A DNA stretch of 64,000 bases from Pseudomonas mosselii (GCF_005796105.1 NZ_VAUO01000007.1:186001-250000); one strand, 5' to 3'. Counted from the stretch's first letter, positions 46,343 to 56,487 are shown. The notes: generated by a model from the letters alone, not told the origin. Made by a program: numbers and translations.

Positions 46343-47170
46343 ATGAACAGCAAGCCACAGGCTGGCGCGACAGCCTCGCCAAGCGCCCTGCCCGCTGCCA
46401 GCAATACCTACGCCTACGCCCAACTCAGCGACGCGGCGGGTGACAGCACGCCCCTGGCCGAAGAAGTGGCCCTGGCCATCGTCTACAACGGCCTGAACCA
46501 GGCGGTGATGCTGGTCAGCCCCACCGATCTCGAAGACTTCGCGGTGGGCTTTAGTGTCGGCAGCGGCATCGTCAGCGGCACCGACGAAATCTATGACGTA
46601 AAACTGTCCGGCAGCGGTGCTGCGCTGTACGCCGACCTCGAGATCTCCAGCCGTGCGTTCTGGAACCTCAAGGACCAGCGCCGCCAGTTGGCTGGCACCA
46701 GCGGCTGCGGCCTGTGTGGGGTCCAAGCCATCGAGCAAGCCCTGCCGGCGCTTGCCGCGCTACCCGGCGGGCCCTTGCCCCCGGCGCACTGGCTCGACGA
46801 CTTGCGCCAGCGCATCGATGCCTTCCAGCCGCTCGGCCAGCATTGCGGCGCCGTGCATGCGGCGCTGTTCATGGACCGCGACGGACAGTTACAGCTGGGT
46901 CGCGAAGACATTGGCCGGCACAACGCCCTGGACAAGCTGATCGGTGCCCTGCTGCGCCAACGCATCGACACCACAGGCGGCCTGGCGATCGTCACCAGCC
47001 GTTGCAGCCTGGAACTGATCCAGAAAGTGCTGCGCGCCGGCATCCAGACCCTGGTCAGCCTCTCGGCGCCCACCGGGCTTGCCTTGCAATGGGCACGCAA
47101 ACACAACCTCAACCTCATCCATCTGCCCAAACACAGTGCACCGCGGGTCTTCAGCCCCGCAGCGGAGTAA
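46343..47170 (+). CDS. fdhD: Formate dehydrogenase sulfurtransferase FdhD
   Basis: A 275-residue protein that receives sulfur from a cysteine desulfurase and passes it to the molybdenum cofactor of formate dehydrogenases. The conserved CGLCG loop is seen with Cys122 and Cys125, and the later GREDIGRHNALDKLIG motif is complete. It lies 8 bases before the molybdoenzyme gene, a direct sign that the two work together. A nonessential-looking 30-residue N-terminal tail precedes the domain. Confidence 0.94.
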   Translation: MNSKPQAGATASPSALPAASNTYAYAQLSDAAGDSTPLAEEVALAIVYNGLNQAVMLVSPTDLEDFAVGFSVGSGIVSGTDEIYDVKLSGSGAALYADLEISSRAFWNLKDQRRQLAGTSGCGLCGVQAIEQALPALAALPGGPLPPAHWLDDLRQRIDAFQPLGQHCGAVHAALFMDRDGQLQLGREDIGRHNALDKLIGALLRQRIDTTGGLAIVTSRCSLELIQKVLRAGIQTLVSLSAPTGLALQWARKHNLNLIHLPKHSAPRVFSPAAE

Positions 47171-47178
47171 AGACCCCC

Positions 47179-49524
47179 GTGACCTCCTACGCAAAACTTC
47201 CAGACAATGCCCCCGCCTCCCCACCTCGCTACAAGCCCTACGCTGGCCCTGCCGGTGGCTGGGGCGCGCTGCGCAGCGTGGCCAAGGCCTGGGTCGGCAG
47301 CGATAACGCGCTGAAGAACATCCGCGCCCTGCTCAAAACCAACCAGAACGGTGGCTTCGACTGCCCCGGCTGCGCCTGGGGCGACTCGCCCGAAAGCGGC
47401 ATGGTCAAGTTCTGCGAGAACGGTGCCAAGGCGGTCAACTGGGAAGCTACCAAGCGTCGGGTGGACGCGGCGTTCTTCGCTCGCTACAGCGTCAGCGCAC
47501 TGCGCGAACAGAGCGACTACTGGCTCGAATACCAGGGCCGCCTGACCGAGCCGATGGTCTACGACCCCACCACAGACCGCTACCAGCCCATCGACTGGGA
47601 CGCCGCCTTCGCCCTGATCGCCCGGCACCTGAACGACCTGTCGAGCCCAGACCAGGCCGAGTTCTACACCTCTGGCCGGGCCAGCAACGAGGCCGCCTAT
47701 CTCTACCAATTGTTCGTGCGCGCCTATGGCACCAACAACTTCCCCGATTGCTCGAACATGTGCCACGAGGCCAGCGGTGTGGCCTTGGGCCAGAGCATCG
47801 GCGTAGGCAAGGGCACGGTCACCTATGATGACTTCGAGCATGCCGACACGATCTTCGTGTGGGGCCAGAACCCTGGCACCAACCACCCGCGCATGCTCGA
47901 CCCACTGCGCGATGCGGTGAAACGCGGTGCCCAGGTGGTGTGCGTCAACCCGCTCAAGGAACGCGGCTTGGAGCGTTTCCAGCATCCGCAGAACCCGCTG
48001 GAGATGCTTACCAACACCGACCGGCCGACCAATACCGCGTTCCTGCGCCCGGCGCTGGGCGGCGACATGGCGCTGCTGCGTGGCATGGCCAAGTTCCTGC
48101 TGCGCTGGGAGCGTGACGCCCAGGCCAAGGGCGAGCCCGCGATTTTCGACCACGTGTTCATCGCCGAGCACGGCCATGGGGTGAACGAGTACCTGGCGGT
48201 GGTCGATGCGACTCCGTGGGAACAGATCCAGGCGCAATCGGGCCTGCCCCTGGCCGACATCGAGCTGGCGGCGCGCATGTACTGCAAAGGCAAGCGCGTC
48301 ATCATGTGCTGGGCCATGGGTATCACCCAGCACCGCCACTCGGTCCCCACCATTCAGGAAATCGTCAACCTGCAAATGTTGCGCGGCAACATTGGCGTGC
48401 CTGGCGCAGGCCTTTGCCCTGTGCGCGGCCACAGCAACGTGCAGGGCGACCGCACCATGGGCATCAACGAACGCCCACCGGCGCTGCTGCTCGACGCCAT
48501 CGAGAAACGCTTTGGCTTCCAGGTGCCGCGCCACAACGGCCACAACACGGTCGAGGCGATCCACGCCATGCTCGAAGGCAGGGCCAAGGTGTTCATCGGG
48601 CTGGGCGGTAACTTCGCCCAAGCCACCCCCGATACCGAACGCACCGCCCAGGCACTGCGCAACTGCGCGCTGACCGTACACATCAGCACCAAGCTCAACC
48701 GCAGCCACCTGATCCACGGCAAGCAAGCGCTGATCCTGCCGTGCCTGGGGCGTACCGATATCGACCTGCAGGACGACGGCCCGCAGGCCGTGACCGTGGA
48801 AGACTCGTTCAGCATGGTCCACGCCTCCAACGGGCAACTCAAGCCACTGTCGCGCCAGATGCGCTCCGAGCCTGCCGTGGTGGCTGGGATCGCCGCTGCC
48901 ACTCTGGGCAAGCGCCCGGTGGACTGGCACTGGCTGGTGGCCGACTACGACCGCATCCGCGACCTGATCGCCGACACCATCCCAGGTTTCGCCGATTTCA
49001 ATCAGCGCCTGAACCTGCCGGGTGGTTTCTACCTGGGTAACAGCGCCGGCAGCCGCCAATGGAAGACCACCACTGGCCGCGCCAATTTCAAGGCCAACCT
49101 GCTGCCGGACAGCCTGCTCGACGCGCGCGTACGCGCCAGCGGCCAGCTGCCGGACCTGATCATGCAGTCGATGCGCTCGCACGATCAGTACAACACCACC
49201 ATCTATGGCATGGACGACCGCTACCGGGGCGTACGCGGGCAACGCAACGTGTTGTTCGCCAACGAAGCCGACATCATCCGCCTGGGCTTCCAGCCGGGGC
49301 AGAAGGTCGATATCGTCTCGCTGTGGGGCGATGAGCACGTGCGTCGGGTATACGGTTTCACGTTGCTGGCATTTGATATTCCGGCCGGCCAGGCAGCGGC
49401 CTACTACCCCGAGGTCAACCCGCTGGTGCCGCTGGAAAGCGTCGGCGATGGCAGCCACACACCGACCTCGAAGTTCATCGCCATCAAGCTCGAACGAGCG
49501 CAGGACGACGGCCGGATCATCTGA
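47179..49524 (+). CDS. FdhF/YdeP family molybdopterin oxidoreductase
   Basis: A 781-residue molybdopterin enzyme of the formate dehydrogenase alpha/YdeP type. The start is GTG 47179, 8 bases after fdhD. Near the N-terminus CPGC (Cys62, Cys65) and Cys79 stand where typical FdhF has a four-cysteine cluster motif, but the pattern is incomplete. Cys195-His196 (SNMCHEASG) aligns with the Sec-His site of E. coli FdhF, so a Cys version of the active site is kept. FVWGQNPGTNHPRM and the C-terminal cofactor-binding domain (SKFIAIKLE) are present. The electron donor is probably formate or a related compound, which is inference. Confidence 0.9.
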   Translation: MTSYAKLPDNAPASPPRYKPYAGPAGGWGALRSVAKAWVGSDNALKNIRALLKTNQNGGFDCPGCAWGDSPESGMVKFCENGAKAVNWEATKRRVDAAFFARYSVSALREQSDYWLEYQGRLTEPMVYDPTTDRYQPIDWDAAFALIARHLNDLSSPDQAEFYTSGRASNEAAYLYQLFVRAYGTNNFPDCSNMCHEASGVALGQSIGVGKGTVTYDDFEHADTIFVWGQNPGTNHPRMLDPLRDAVKRGAQVVCVNPLKERGLERFQHPQNPLEMLTNTDRPTNTAFLRPALGGDMALLRGMAKFLLRWERDAQAKGEPAIFDHVFIAEHGHGVNEYLAVVDATPWEQIQAQSGLPLADIELAARMYCKGKRVIMCWAMGITQHRHSVPTIQEIVNLQMLRGNIGVPGAGLCPVRGHSNVQGDRTMGINERPPALLLDAIEKRFGFQVPRHNGHNTVEAIHAMLEGRAKVFIGLGGNFAQATPDTERTAQALRNCALTVHISTKLNRSHLIHGKQALILPCLGRTDIDLQDDGPQAVTVEDSFSMVHASNGQLKPLSRQMRSEPAVVAGIAAATLGKRPVDWHWLVADYDRIRDLIADTIPGFADFNQRLNLPGGFYLGNSAGSRQWKTTTGRANFKANLLPDSLLDARVRASGQLPDLIMQSMRSHDQYNTTIYGMDDRYRGVRGQRNVLFANEADIIRLGFQPGQKVDIVSLWGDEHVRRVYGFTLLAFDIPAGQAAAYYPEVNPLVPLESVGDGSHTPTSKFIAIKLERAQDDGRII

Positions 49525-49566
49525 TCTGCCGTTACGACGCAGCAGGCCTGAGCCTTGCGCAAAAAA

Positions 49567-49597
49567 AAAGCCCTGTTCCGCAATGGTTCAGGGCTTT
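49567..49597 (+). terminator. Terminator after the molybdoenzyme gene
   Basis: AAAGCCCTG (49567-49575) pairs with CAGGGCTTT (49589-49597), 13-base loop. A run of nine A residues precedes it, so the minus strand has a good T-run; the plus-strand tail is short (TTTGTC). Confidence 0.65.
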
Positions 49598-49755
49598 GTC
49601 ATAAATACCTCAGACAGCCGAAAATCGCGAAAGTTTCATACATAATTCAATAACTTAGAGAATTGTGTACAACTCGTGCTACTCGTCGGATTTCCATTGC
49701 CAGGCGCCTCGGGCGGCCTCAAATTCCGCTTCGTCATCCCTATGAGGCTCTCTCG

Positions 49756-50235
49756 ATGAAGAAGTACTCCTCGATTCTGTTGTTGTCTTTCAGCTTGCTC
49801 AGCGGCGTTGCCATGGCAGGCGGCACCACCGAGGCCGGCATTGGCGGCGCACTGGGTGGGGTACTCGGTTCGGTAGTGGGTAACTCGATCGGTGGCAGCA
49901 CCGGCGGTGCCATCGGTGCCGGCCTGGGTGGCGCGGCAGGCGGTGCCTTGGGCGCCGACAAGCGCCAGCGTGGCGAGGCCGCCCTGGGTGGCGCCTTGGG
50001 CGCGGCGGGCGGCAACGTGGTCGGCCGCTCGGTGGGCGGCACCACCGGTAGCTACATCGGTGCAGCAGCTGGCGGTGGCGCTGGCGGCGCATTGGGTAAC
50101 TACATGGGCAACAAAGCCGACGAAGATGAGCGCCACGATGATCGCCGCTACCGTCGCGGCTACGATGATCGCCGTCACTATGACCGTGGCCATCACTACG
50201 GCCATCGCAAGCACAAACGTCACTGGCGCGACTGA
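49756..50235 (+). CDS. Exported glycine-zipper protein
   Basis: A 159-residue protein with a signal peptide ending VAMA. The body is almost all glycine, alanine and small residues in GxxxG-type repeats (GGALGGVLGSVVGNS, GGAIGAGLGGAAGGALG), the glycine-zipper 2TM type found in outer-membrane or spanning lipoproteins. The last 35 residues are rich in Arg, His, Tyr and Asp (DDRRYRRGYDDRRHYDRG). Function unknown. Start ATG 49756 is set by the signal peptide. A 12-bp hairpin follows. Confidence 0.82.
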   Translation: MKKYSSILLLSFSLLSGVAMAGGTTEAGIGGALGGVLGSVVGNSIGGSTGGAIGAGLGGAAGGALGADKRQRGEAALGGALGAAGGNVVGRSVGGTTGSYIGAAAGGGAGGALGNYMGNKADEDERHDDRRYRRGYDDRRHYDRGHHYGHRKHKRHWRD

Positions 50236-50554
50236 TAGTCCCGCCCGCCTGCGGCACTTAGCGCAGGCGGGCGTAGACCCTGCAAGGCAAATAGCCACTA
50301 CACCGTTACCTTAATCCATACTCCTAACCCCTAAGCACCCTCCTCAGCCTTTCCCGGCCCAGGCGACATTCGCCACACTCCACGGCCAATGGCGTCCCGC
50401 GCGCTCAAGCCTGACCGCTCAATCAACAATCTTCGTCGGCTCGGCGCGACACCCTCACGTGACCGACAAGTCGGATTAGGGGCCGTCCCGATTTTGACGT
50501 CAAAACTCAGGCCGTACCATCTGCGCTCGTAACCTGAAAAAGGCGCGCAGGGCA
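50236..50554. other. Intergenic region upstream of the chemosensory operon
   Basis: Contains the hairpin after the glycine-zipper gene (12-bp stem, CGCCCGCCTGCG 50242-50253 with its complement 50262-50273, no T-run), then about 180 bases with no visible gene, then two palindromes described separately. No other motif could be identified. Confidence 0.5.
50463..50505. promoter_or_regulatory. Two palindromes before the chemosensory operon
   Basis: CCGAC-AA-GTCGG lies at 50463-50474, and a perfect 14-base palindrome TTTTGACGTCAAAA at 50492-50505, about 50 bases before the first start codon. Both look like operator half-sites; the second is the stronger candidate. The binding factor is unknown. 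Confidence 0.4.
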
Positions 50555-51637
50555 ATGGGGATGTATCTCGTCATATGGATTGGCACAGCAGTCTGCGCGA
50601 CCGCACTGCTGACAGGGCTTACCGAGTTGGGCCTGATTGCGACCGTCGGCATCTTGCTCGCGACCCTGACACTGCGCCCACGCCGCCAGCCCAGCGTGCC
50701 CCTTGCCGCGCCTCAAGACGCGGCCCCGGAGCAGCCAGATCAAGCGCTTTCGCGCCTGTTGCCCGAGGCTGCCCCCGCTTGGCTCGACGGCCTCGAGCAG
50801 AGCCGAGCCTTGGTCGCCAGCAACATCGGCGGGCTGCTGGAGCGTTTCGCAGCCATCCACCAACGCGTCGGCGCTTCGTTGGAAGCTGCCGAACGGGTGG
50901 TCGCTCAGGATGGCGTCGGCGAAGGTCTACGCCAAAGCACCGAACAATTGCACCAGGTCACCGACGCCTTCAGCCAACGCGGCCAACGCCAGAACGCGGT
51001 GCTCGAGAGCATCAGCCACCTGGGCAGCTACACCGGTCAACTGCAAGCCATGGCCCGGCATGTGCAGGAAATTGCCAGCCAAACCAACCTGCTCGCCCTC
51101 AACGCCGCCATCGAAGCCGCCCGTGCCGGCGAGAACGGCCGTGGCTTCTCAGTGGTGGCCGACGAGGTGCGCAAGCTTTCGCAACTGTCGGCAACGACTG
51201 GGCAATCGATGGACCTGAAAGTCGGCGAAATCAACCACGCCATCCAGGCCAGTATCGAGTCGGCGCAAACCCTCAACCAACAGGATCAGGCCGACCTGAC
51301 GCGCCTTCAAGCGCTGCTAGACGGTGTGATCGACGGGCTTGGCGGCAACCTCTCGGCCTTGGATCACACCTCCCGCGCCCTACAGCAGGACGCCCGCACG
51401 ACCCAACAGGACATTCAGGCGATCATGGTCAACCTGCAATTCCAGGACCGCGTCGACCAGATGCTCGACCACGTGCGCATCGATCTGCACGAACTGCTCC
51501 AGGCCATCGATCAAGACCCGCGCCAGCTCGACGACATTCAGGCCTGGCTGCGCCGTCAACGCGAGCGCTTCACCACTGCCGAAGAACGCAATGGCCAGAA
51601 CGGCCAGGCACAAGCCGCCGAACTCACCTTTTTCTAA
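50555..51637 (+). CDS. Methyl-accepting chemotaxis-type signalling protein without a sensor domain
   Basis: A 360-residue receptor-like protein. Two short hydrophobic helices at about 4-22 and 27-42 with almost no loop between them replace the usual periplasmic ligand domain. A coiled-coil signalling region follows with the kinase-contact tip [18 protein letters not shown]. The C-terminal part ends in [15 protein letters not shown], seen in many sensorless receptors. Two ATGs are possible (50555 and 50561); AGGG is better spaced for the second. First gene of the chemosensory operon; it could respond to membrane state or another partner, not to a periplasmic ligand. Confidence 0.83.
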   Translation: MGMYLVIWIGTAVCATALLTGLTELGLIATVGILLATLTLRPRRQPSVPLAAPQDAAPEQPDQALSRLLPEAAPAWLDGLEQSRALVASNIGGLLERFAAIHQRVGASLEAAERVVAQDGVGEGLRQSTEQLHQVTDAFSQRGQRQNAVLESISHLGSYTGQLQAMARHVQEIASQTNLLALNAAIEAARAGENGRGFSVVADEVRKLSQLSATTGQSMDLKVGEINHAIQASIESAQTLNQQDQADLTRLQALLDGVIDGLGGNLSALDHTSRALQQDARTTQQDIQAIMVNLQFQDRVDQMLDHVRIDLHELLQAIDQDPRQLDDIQAWLRRQRERFTTAEERNGQNGQAQAAELTFF

Positions 51638-51658
51638 CTTACCCCAGGACTCTGCACC

Positions 51659-52024
51659 ATGGCCAAGACCATTCTGATCGTCGACGACTCAGCTTCCATG
51701 CGCCAATTGGTGCGCATCAGCCTCGCAGCGGCAGGCCACACGGTCATCGAGGCCTGCGACGGCCAGGACGCACTGGCCAAGCTCACCGGCCAGAAGGTCA
51801 ACCTGATCATCAGCGACGTGAACATGCCCAACCTCGACGGTATCGGCTTGGTCAAGGCGCTCAAGGCGCGCAACGAATACCGCTTCACGCCGATCATGAT
51901 GCTCACCACCGAAAGCGAGCAGAGCAAGAAGGCACAAGGCCAGGCAGCCGGTGCCAAGGCCTGGATGGTCAAGCCCTTCCAACCCCAGCAGTTGTTGGCT
52001 GCCGTAGAAAAGCTGGTCGGCTGA
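51659..52024 (+). CDS. CheY-like response regulator
   Basis: A 121-residue single receiver domain. The acidic pair lies in IVDDSASM, the phosphoacceptor is Asp53 in IISDVNMPNLDG, Thr near 82 in MLTTESE and Lys near 103 in MVKPFQ. No output domain is present, so it acts by protein contact, for example at a motor or on the STAS protein next door. It follows the first receptor gene by 21 bases, and its stop overlaps the next start (TGATG). Confidence 0.92.
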   Translation: MAKTILIVDDSASMRQLVRISLAAAGHTVIEACDGQDALAKLTGQKVNLIISDVNMPNLDGIGLVKALKARNEYRFTPIMMLTTESEQSKKAQGQAAGAKAWMVKPFQPQQLLAAVEKLVG

Positions 52025-52356
52025 TGGCCCACCTCACGCTGCACCCCGCCGACACCGATGCGCCAGCGCGGCTGTGCCTGGAGGGCGACCTGACCATCTT
52101 CGAGGCGCGCGACACCCACGCGGCCCTGCTGGCGCTGCTGGCCGAACAACAAGGGCCGTGGAGCCTCGACCTGAGTGCCTTGGGCGAGGTCGACAGCGCT
52201 GGCCTGCAACTGCTGTTGGCGCTGGCCAAAAGCCTGGGCGGCGAATCCCAGCCACTGCCGGTCGTTGCGCTGACACCCGAGGTCGGCGCGCTGCTGGAGT
52301 TGCTGCGGCCCCACGAGCTGCTGATCCCCTCTCAACGCTCCGCCTGCGCAGGATGA
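52024..52356 (+). CDS. STAS domain (anti-anti-sigma-like) protein
   Basis: A 110-residue STAS domain protein. The conserved serine that is phosphorylated in anti-sigma-factor antagonists is Ser58 in EVDSAGLQLLL, and the EGDLTIFEA strand is characteristic. It starts inside the cheY stop codon (TGATG). STAS proteins are not core chemotaxis parts, so it probably links this chemosensory system to another output. No matching RsbW-type kinase is visible in the window. Confidence 0.85.
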   Translation: MAHLTLHPADTDAPARLCLEGDLTIFEARDTHAALLALLAEQQGPWSLDLSALGEVDSAGLQLLLALAKSLGGESQPLPVVALTPEVGALLELLRPHELLIPSQRSACAG

Positions 52357-52360
52357 CCCC

Positions 52361-54343
52361 ATGCTCGATGCCGAACAGTGGCAGCAGTTGCTCCAGGGCT
52401 TTCTAGACGAGGCCGACGACCTGCTCAAGGAGGCCGAGGACTGCTTGCTGGTGCTCGAACGCAGCCCCGCTGACAGCGAAGCGATCAACGCGCTGTTTCG
52501 CGCGGTCCACACCCTGAAGGGCTCGGCGGGGATCTTCTCGCTCGAACCCCTAGTAGCGCTGGCCCACCATCTGGAGAACCTGCTGATGCAGGTCCGCGAT
52601 GGCCAGCGTAGCCTGGATGACCAGCTGACCTCACTGATGCTGCAGTGCATGGACGAACTGAACGTCATGTTGCGCAGCATCGACCTGCAATCAGCCACCC
52701 TGGCCGCGCATAACCCTCGCCAGGCAGAACTGCTGAACGCGTTGCAAGCCGCTGGCGAAAGCCCGGCAACCTCAAGCAGCACGTGCAGTACCTGGCAGCT
52801 GTCGCTGCGCCTGGATGGCGACCTGCTGCGCAACGGCTTCGACCCCTGTGCCTTCATTCGCTACCTGACGCGGTTGGGCGAGGTGCAGGCCTTGCAGACC
52901 CTGACCCACGCGTTGCCGACGCTGCAAGAGATGGACCCCGAGCACTGCTACCTGGGCTTCGAGATCACCTTGAGCAGCCCGGCCAGCCGCGAAACGTTAG
53001 AGGATGTCTTCAGCCTCGCTGACGGGTTCTACAGCCTGGAACTCAGCTGCACGCCGTCCTCGGACACGTCACCGGCCATACCTCGCCCGACAGCGCAAAC
53101 GTTAGCGCCCACCGCCAAGGCGGACGAACCGCGCGCCGTGCAAGGCGGCACGACCCTGGTCAAGGTCGCCGCGCACAAGCTCGACGAGCTGATCAACCTG
53201 GTCGGCGAGTTGGTCATCAGCACCGCCGGTGCGCACATGCAGGCCATGCGCAGCGGCGACAGCGACTGCATCGAGCGGGTACAGGCGGTGCACCAGCACG
53301 TCGAGCAGATCCGTGAACGCGCCCTGAAGCTGCGCATGGTCGAGATCGGCGAAACCTTCAACCGCTTCCACCGCGTCGTGCGCGACGTCAGCCTGACACT
53401 CAACAAGCAGATCCAGCTGCATTTGCGCGGCGGCGACACCGAGCTGGACAAGACCCTGATCGACCGCATTGCCGACCCGCTGATCCACCTGGTACGCAAT
53501 GCCATCGACCACGGGATCGAAGCGGCCGATCAGCGCCTGGCCGCTGGCAAGCCCGCGCAAGGCACCCTGAGCCTGACCGCCGGTCACGATTCCGGAATGA
53601 TCGTACTGGAAATCCAGGATGACGGGCGCGGGCTGGACACCGCGCGGATCCGCGACAAAGCCATTGCCCGTGGCATGCTCGATGCCGACAGCAACCTGTC
53701 CGACAGCGATATCCACATGCTCATCTTCGAGCCGGGCTTTTCCACCGCCGAGCAGGTTTCCAACCTGTCGGGGCGCGGGGTCGGCATGGACGTGGTGCGC
53801 AGCGCCATCGACGAGCTACGCGGGACCATCGAAATCGAGTCGCAGGCAGGCCAGGGCTGCCTGTTCCGCATACGCCTGCCGCTGACCTTGGCGATCATCG
53901 ACGGCTTCCTCGTCGGTGCCGGGGCCGAGCGTTTCGTCATCCCGCTGGACATGATCACTGAATGCATGGAGGCGCCGGCTGATAGCAGCGGCCCTCTGAA
54001 CCTGCGCGGCAAGCCGCTGCCGTGTATCGACCTGGCCACCCATTTCGCGCTGGGCCCACCTGCGCTCAGTCGCCGCAACATCGTGGTGGTCAGCCAAGGC
54101 CGACAGCAGGTCGGGCTGATCGTCGACCACTTGTTCGGCGAGCTGCAAACCGTGATCAAGCCGCTGGGGCAATTGTTCCGCCATCTCAACGGCATCAGTG
54201 GCTCGACCATTCTCGGCTCAGGGCAGGTCGCCCTGATTCTGGATATCGCCAGCCTGTTCCGCGACCTGCAACAACGTAGCGAACCCAAGCATCGGCCCTC
54301 AGCGACAATACCTTCCCTTTCCGGAGACAAGCTATGCAGTTGA
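52361..54343 (+). CDS. cheA: CheA-type chemotaxis histidine kinase
   Basis: A 660-residue kinase with the usual domain order: Hpt (P1) with His50 in [10 protein letters not shown], a linker and P2-like part, the dimerisation domain (P3) around residues 260-320, a HATPase with HxxxN-type N-box ([11 protein letters not shown]) and G boxes, and a CheW-like P5 domain at the C-terminus with [16 protein letters not shown]. Its C-terminal codons overlap the next receptor gene by 10 bases. It is clearly the kinase of this accessory system; the length is typical. Confidence 0.93.
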   Translation: MLDAEQWQQLLQGFLDEADDLLKEAEDCLLVLERSPADSEAINALFRAVHTLKGSAGIFSLEPLVALAHHLENLLMQVRDGQRSLDDQLTSLMLQCMDELNVMLRSIDLQSATLAAHNPRQAELLNALQAAGESPATSSSTCSTWQLSLRLDGDLLRNGFDPCAFIRYLTRLGEVQALQTLTHALPTLQEMDPEHCYLGFEITLSSPASRETLEDVFSLADGFYSLELSCTPSSDTSPAIPRPTAQTLAPTAKADEPRAVQGGTTLVKVAAHKLDELINLVGELVISTAGAHMQAMRSGDSDCIERVQAVHQHVEQIRERALKLRMVEIGETFNRFHRVVRDVSLTLNKQIQLHLRGGDTELDKTLIDRIADPLIHLVRNAIDHGIEAADQRLAAGKPAQGTLSLTAGHDSGMIVLEIQDDGRGLDTARIRDKAIARGMLDADSNLSDSDIHMLIFEPGFSTAEQVSNLSGRGVGMDVVRSAIDELRGTIEIESQAGQGCLFRIRLPLTLAIIDGFLVGAGAERFVIPLDMITECMEAPADSSGPLNLRGKPLPCIDLATHFALGPPALSRRNIVVVSQGRQQVGLIVDHLFGELQTVIKPLGQLFRHLNGISGSTILGSGQVALILDIASLFRDLQQRSEPKHRPSATIPSLSGDKLCS

Positions 54344-55956
54344 TCAGCAACATGAAGATCGGAGCCCGCCTGACCTTGGGCTTCATCGTGGTCGTGGCGC
54401 TGACAGCCGTGATCGGTGTCATCGGCATCCGCAACCTCGATCAGGTCGACCAGCTCTCGGACCGCATGTACGACGTCGACATCCAAGGCCTGAGCGCTCT
54501 GCAAAACGCCAATATCCAGCTGGTCACCGCTGGACGTGCGGTGCGTCAGAGCTTGCTGGCGGTCACCCGCGAGGGGCGTGACCTGGCCGCCGCCGATGCA
54601 CGCAACGCCCTGGAAAAGACTCGCGACTTGCTCGAACAAGCCAAGGGTTATCACATCACGGGACAAGGCAAAGCCGATATTGAGCACATCGCCGCGCGCC
54701 TGCAGGATTACGCCAATACCGCCAACCTGGTGCTGGCCACCCACCAGCAATCGGACCAGTTGCAAACCCCGACCTCGGCACTTGAGCTGCTGCCACGCAT
54801 CATTGCTGGGGCCAACGAGCTAGACAAACTGATGGGCACCGCCAGCCAGAACAAGCAAGCGCGCTCGAGTCAGGCCAACGACGAAATCACGGCCATCGCC
54901 GACCGCTCGAAGACGCAGATGATCGTGCTGGTGCTAGTCTCCACGCTGACAGGCTTGCTGATCGGCATCCTCGTCACACGCAGCATCACCCGCCCGCTCA
55001 GCGGCGCGGTAGAGGCCGCCAACCGCATGGCCGGTGGCGACCTGAGCCAGGACCTGGTGGTCAACCGCCGCGACGAAACCGGGCAACTGCTGGGCGCGAT
55101 GCAGAACATGACAGTGCGCCTGCGCAGCATCCTCGGTGACGTGCGCAGCGCTGCAGACGCATTGTCGTCGGCCTCTGCCGAAGTCAGCTCGACCTCCCAG
55201 TCGCTCAGCCAGGCCGCCGTAGAGCAGGCCGCCAGCGTCGAGCAGACCAGCGCCTCGATCGAGCAGATGTCCGCGTCCATTGCCCAGAACACCGAAAGCG
55301 CCAAGCTGACCGACAGCATCGCCGGCAAGGCGTCCAGCGACGCCGGCCAAGGCGGCAACGCGGTCGGCGACACGGTGCTGGCGATGAAGCAGATCGCAGA
55401 CAAGATCGGCATCATCGACGACATCGCCTACCAGACCAACCTGCTGGCCCTCAATGCCGCCATCGAAGCGGCACGTGCCGGCGAGCATGGCAAAGGCTTC
55501 GCGGTGGTCGCTGCGGAAGTGCGCAAGCTCGCCGAGCGCAGCCAGGTCGCCGCGCAGGAGATTGGCCAGGTGGCCTCAAGCAGCGTGCAACTGGCCGAGA
55601 AGGCCGGCGTCCTGCTGGGCGAAATCGTGCCCAACATCCAGCGTACTTCTGACCTGGTCCAGGAAATCACCGCTGCCTCGCAGGAGCAGAGCAGCGCCGC
55701 CGGCCAGATCAACATTGCCATGGGCCAGATGAACCAGATCACCCAGCAGAACGCATCGGCTTCCGAAGAGCTGGCCGCCACAGCTGAAGAGATGAATGCC
55801 CAAGCCGGTCAGTTGCAGGAGCTGATCGCGTTCTTCCGCTTCGAACAGGATGGTTCGGTGCGCCTCCAACGGCCGCTCGACAGCTCACCGAGCGAGCACC
55901 TGCCGGCGGTGCGCAAGGTCAGCCTCGACGACAGCCAGTTCGTCAACTTCAGCTGA
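54334..55956 (+). CDS. Methyl-accepting chemotaxis protein with four-helix-bundle sensor
   Basis: A 540-residue transmembrane receptor. The first helix lies at about 11-30, the periplasmic part (about 31-188) looks like a 4HB_MCP_1 helical bundle, the second helix is at about 190-212, then HAMP with [22 protein letters not shown], and a long signalling coiled coil with the conserved tip around [20 protein letters not shown]. The C-terminal methylation-related segments are present and no pentapeptide tether for CheR is visible. The ligand is unknown. Its start overlaps the cheA end by 10 bases. Confidence 0.93.
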   Translation: MQLISNMKIGARLTLGFIVVVALTAVIGVIGIRNLDQVDQLSDRMYDVDIQGLSALQNANIQLVTAGRAVRQSLLAVTREGRDLAAADARNALEKTRDLLEQAKGYHITGQGKADIEHIAARLQDYANTANLVLATHQQSDQLQTPTSALELLPRIIAGANELDKLMGTASQNKQARSSQANDEITAIADRSKTQMIVLVLVSTLTGLLIGILVTRSITRPLSGAVEAANRMAGGDLSQDLVVNRRDETGQLLGAMQNMTVRLRSILGDVRSAADALSSASAEVSSTSQSLSQAAVEQAASVEQTSASIEQMSASIAQNTESAKLTDSIAGKASSDAGQGGNAVGDTVLAMKQIADKIGIIDDIAYQTNLLALNAAIEAARAGEHGKGFAVVAAEVRKLAERSQVAAQEIGQVASSSVQLAEKAGVLLGEIVPNIQRTSDLVQEITAASQEQSSAAGQINIAMGQMNQITQQNASASEELAATAEEMNAQAGQLQELIAFFRFEQDGSVRLQRPLDSSPSEHLPAVRKVSLDDSQFVNFS

Positions 55957-55969
55957 CCGAGGCACCGCC

Positions 55970-56482
55970 ATGACCGCTATGTCAGCTCCTCTCGCCAGCC
56001 TGCCCGAAGCGCAAAGCATCCAGCACCTGAGTTTTCGCGTGCGCCAGGCAGGCTATGCCCTGCCGATCGATCTGGTGCGCGAAATCATCGAGTACGCCGA
56101 AGTCACTCGGGTACCGATGATGCCCGACTACATACATGGTGTGATCAACCTGCGTGGCAATGTCGTGCCGGTCCTCGACCTGGCGGCACGTTTTGGCCTG
56201 ACGCGCACCGAGCCGGGCAACCGGACCTGCATCGTGATCACCGAACTGCACCTGGAGGAAGCCAGCCAGCGGCTGGGGCTGGTGGTCGATGCCGTGGACG
56301 CCGTGCACGACATCGACCCACGCGAGGTCCTGCCGCCACCGCCGTTCGGGGCACAGATCCGTGCCGACTTCATCGCCGGCATGGCACAGCAGGACCAGCG
56401 CTTCCTGATCATCCTGAACCTGCTGCAAGTGTTGTCCACACAGGACCTGCTCAACCTCGCCCAAGCCAGGGGGGGCGACTGA
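55970..56482 (+). CDS. cheW: CheW-type coupling protein
   Basis: A 170-residue SH3-like adaptor between receptors and CheA. The domain spans about 18-165; NLRGNVVPVLDLA and the surrounding hydrophobic strands match CheW. It has a slightly extended N-terminus compared with E. coli CheW. It follows the receptor gene by 13 bases and lies just before cheR. No other CheW is in the window. Confidence 0.92.
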   Translation: MTAMSAPLASLPEAQSIQHLSFRVRQAGYALPIDLVREIIEYAEVTRVPMMPDYIHGVINLRGNVVPVLDLAARFGLTRTEPGNRTCIVITELHLEEASQRLGLVVDAVDAVHDIDPREVLPPPPFGAQIRADFIAGMAQQDQRFLIILNLLQVLSTQDLLNLAQARGGD

Positions 56483-56487
56483 AGCTC

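Noticed and set aside
46591..49458. Very long open frame antisense to the molybdoenzyme gene
   Set aside because: Its translation is rich in His, Gln, Val and Ala and has no recognisable domain. It is a by-product of GC-rich codon use in the real gene on the other strand, as are the long antisense frames across thiG-trmB and sseA-laoR.
50575..52356. Long shifted frame across the first receptor, CheY and STAS genes
   Set aside because: Arg/Pro/His-rich translation with no domain, and it overlaps three convincing genes in another frame.
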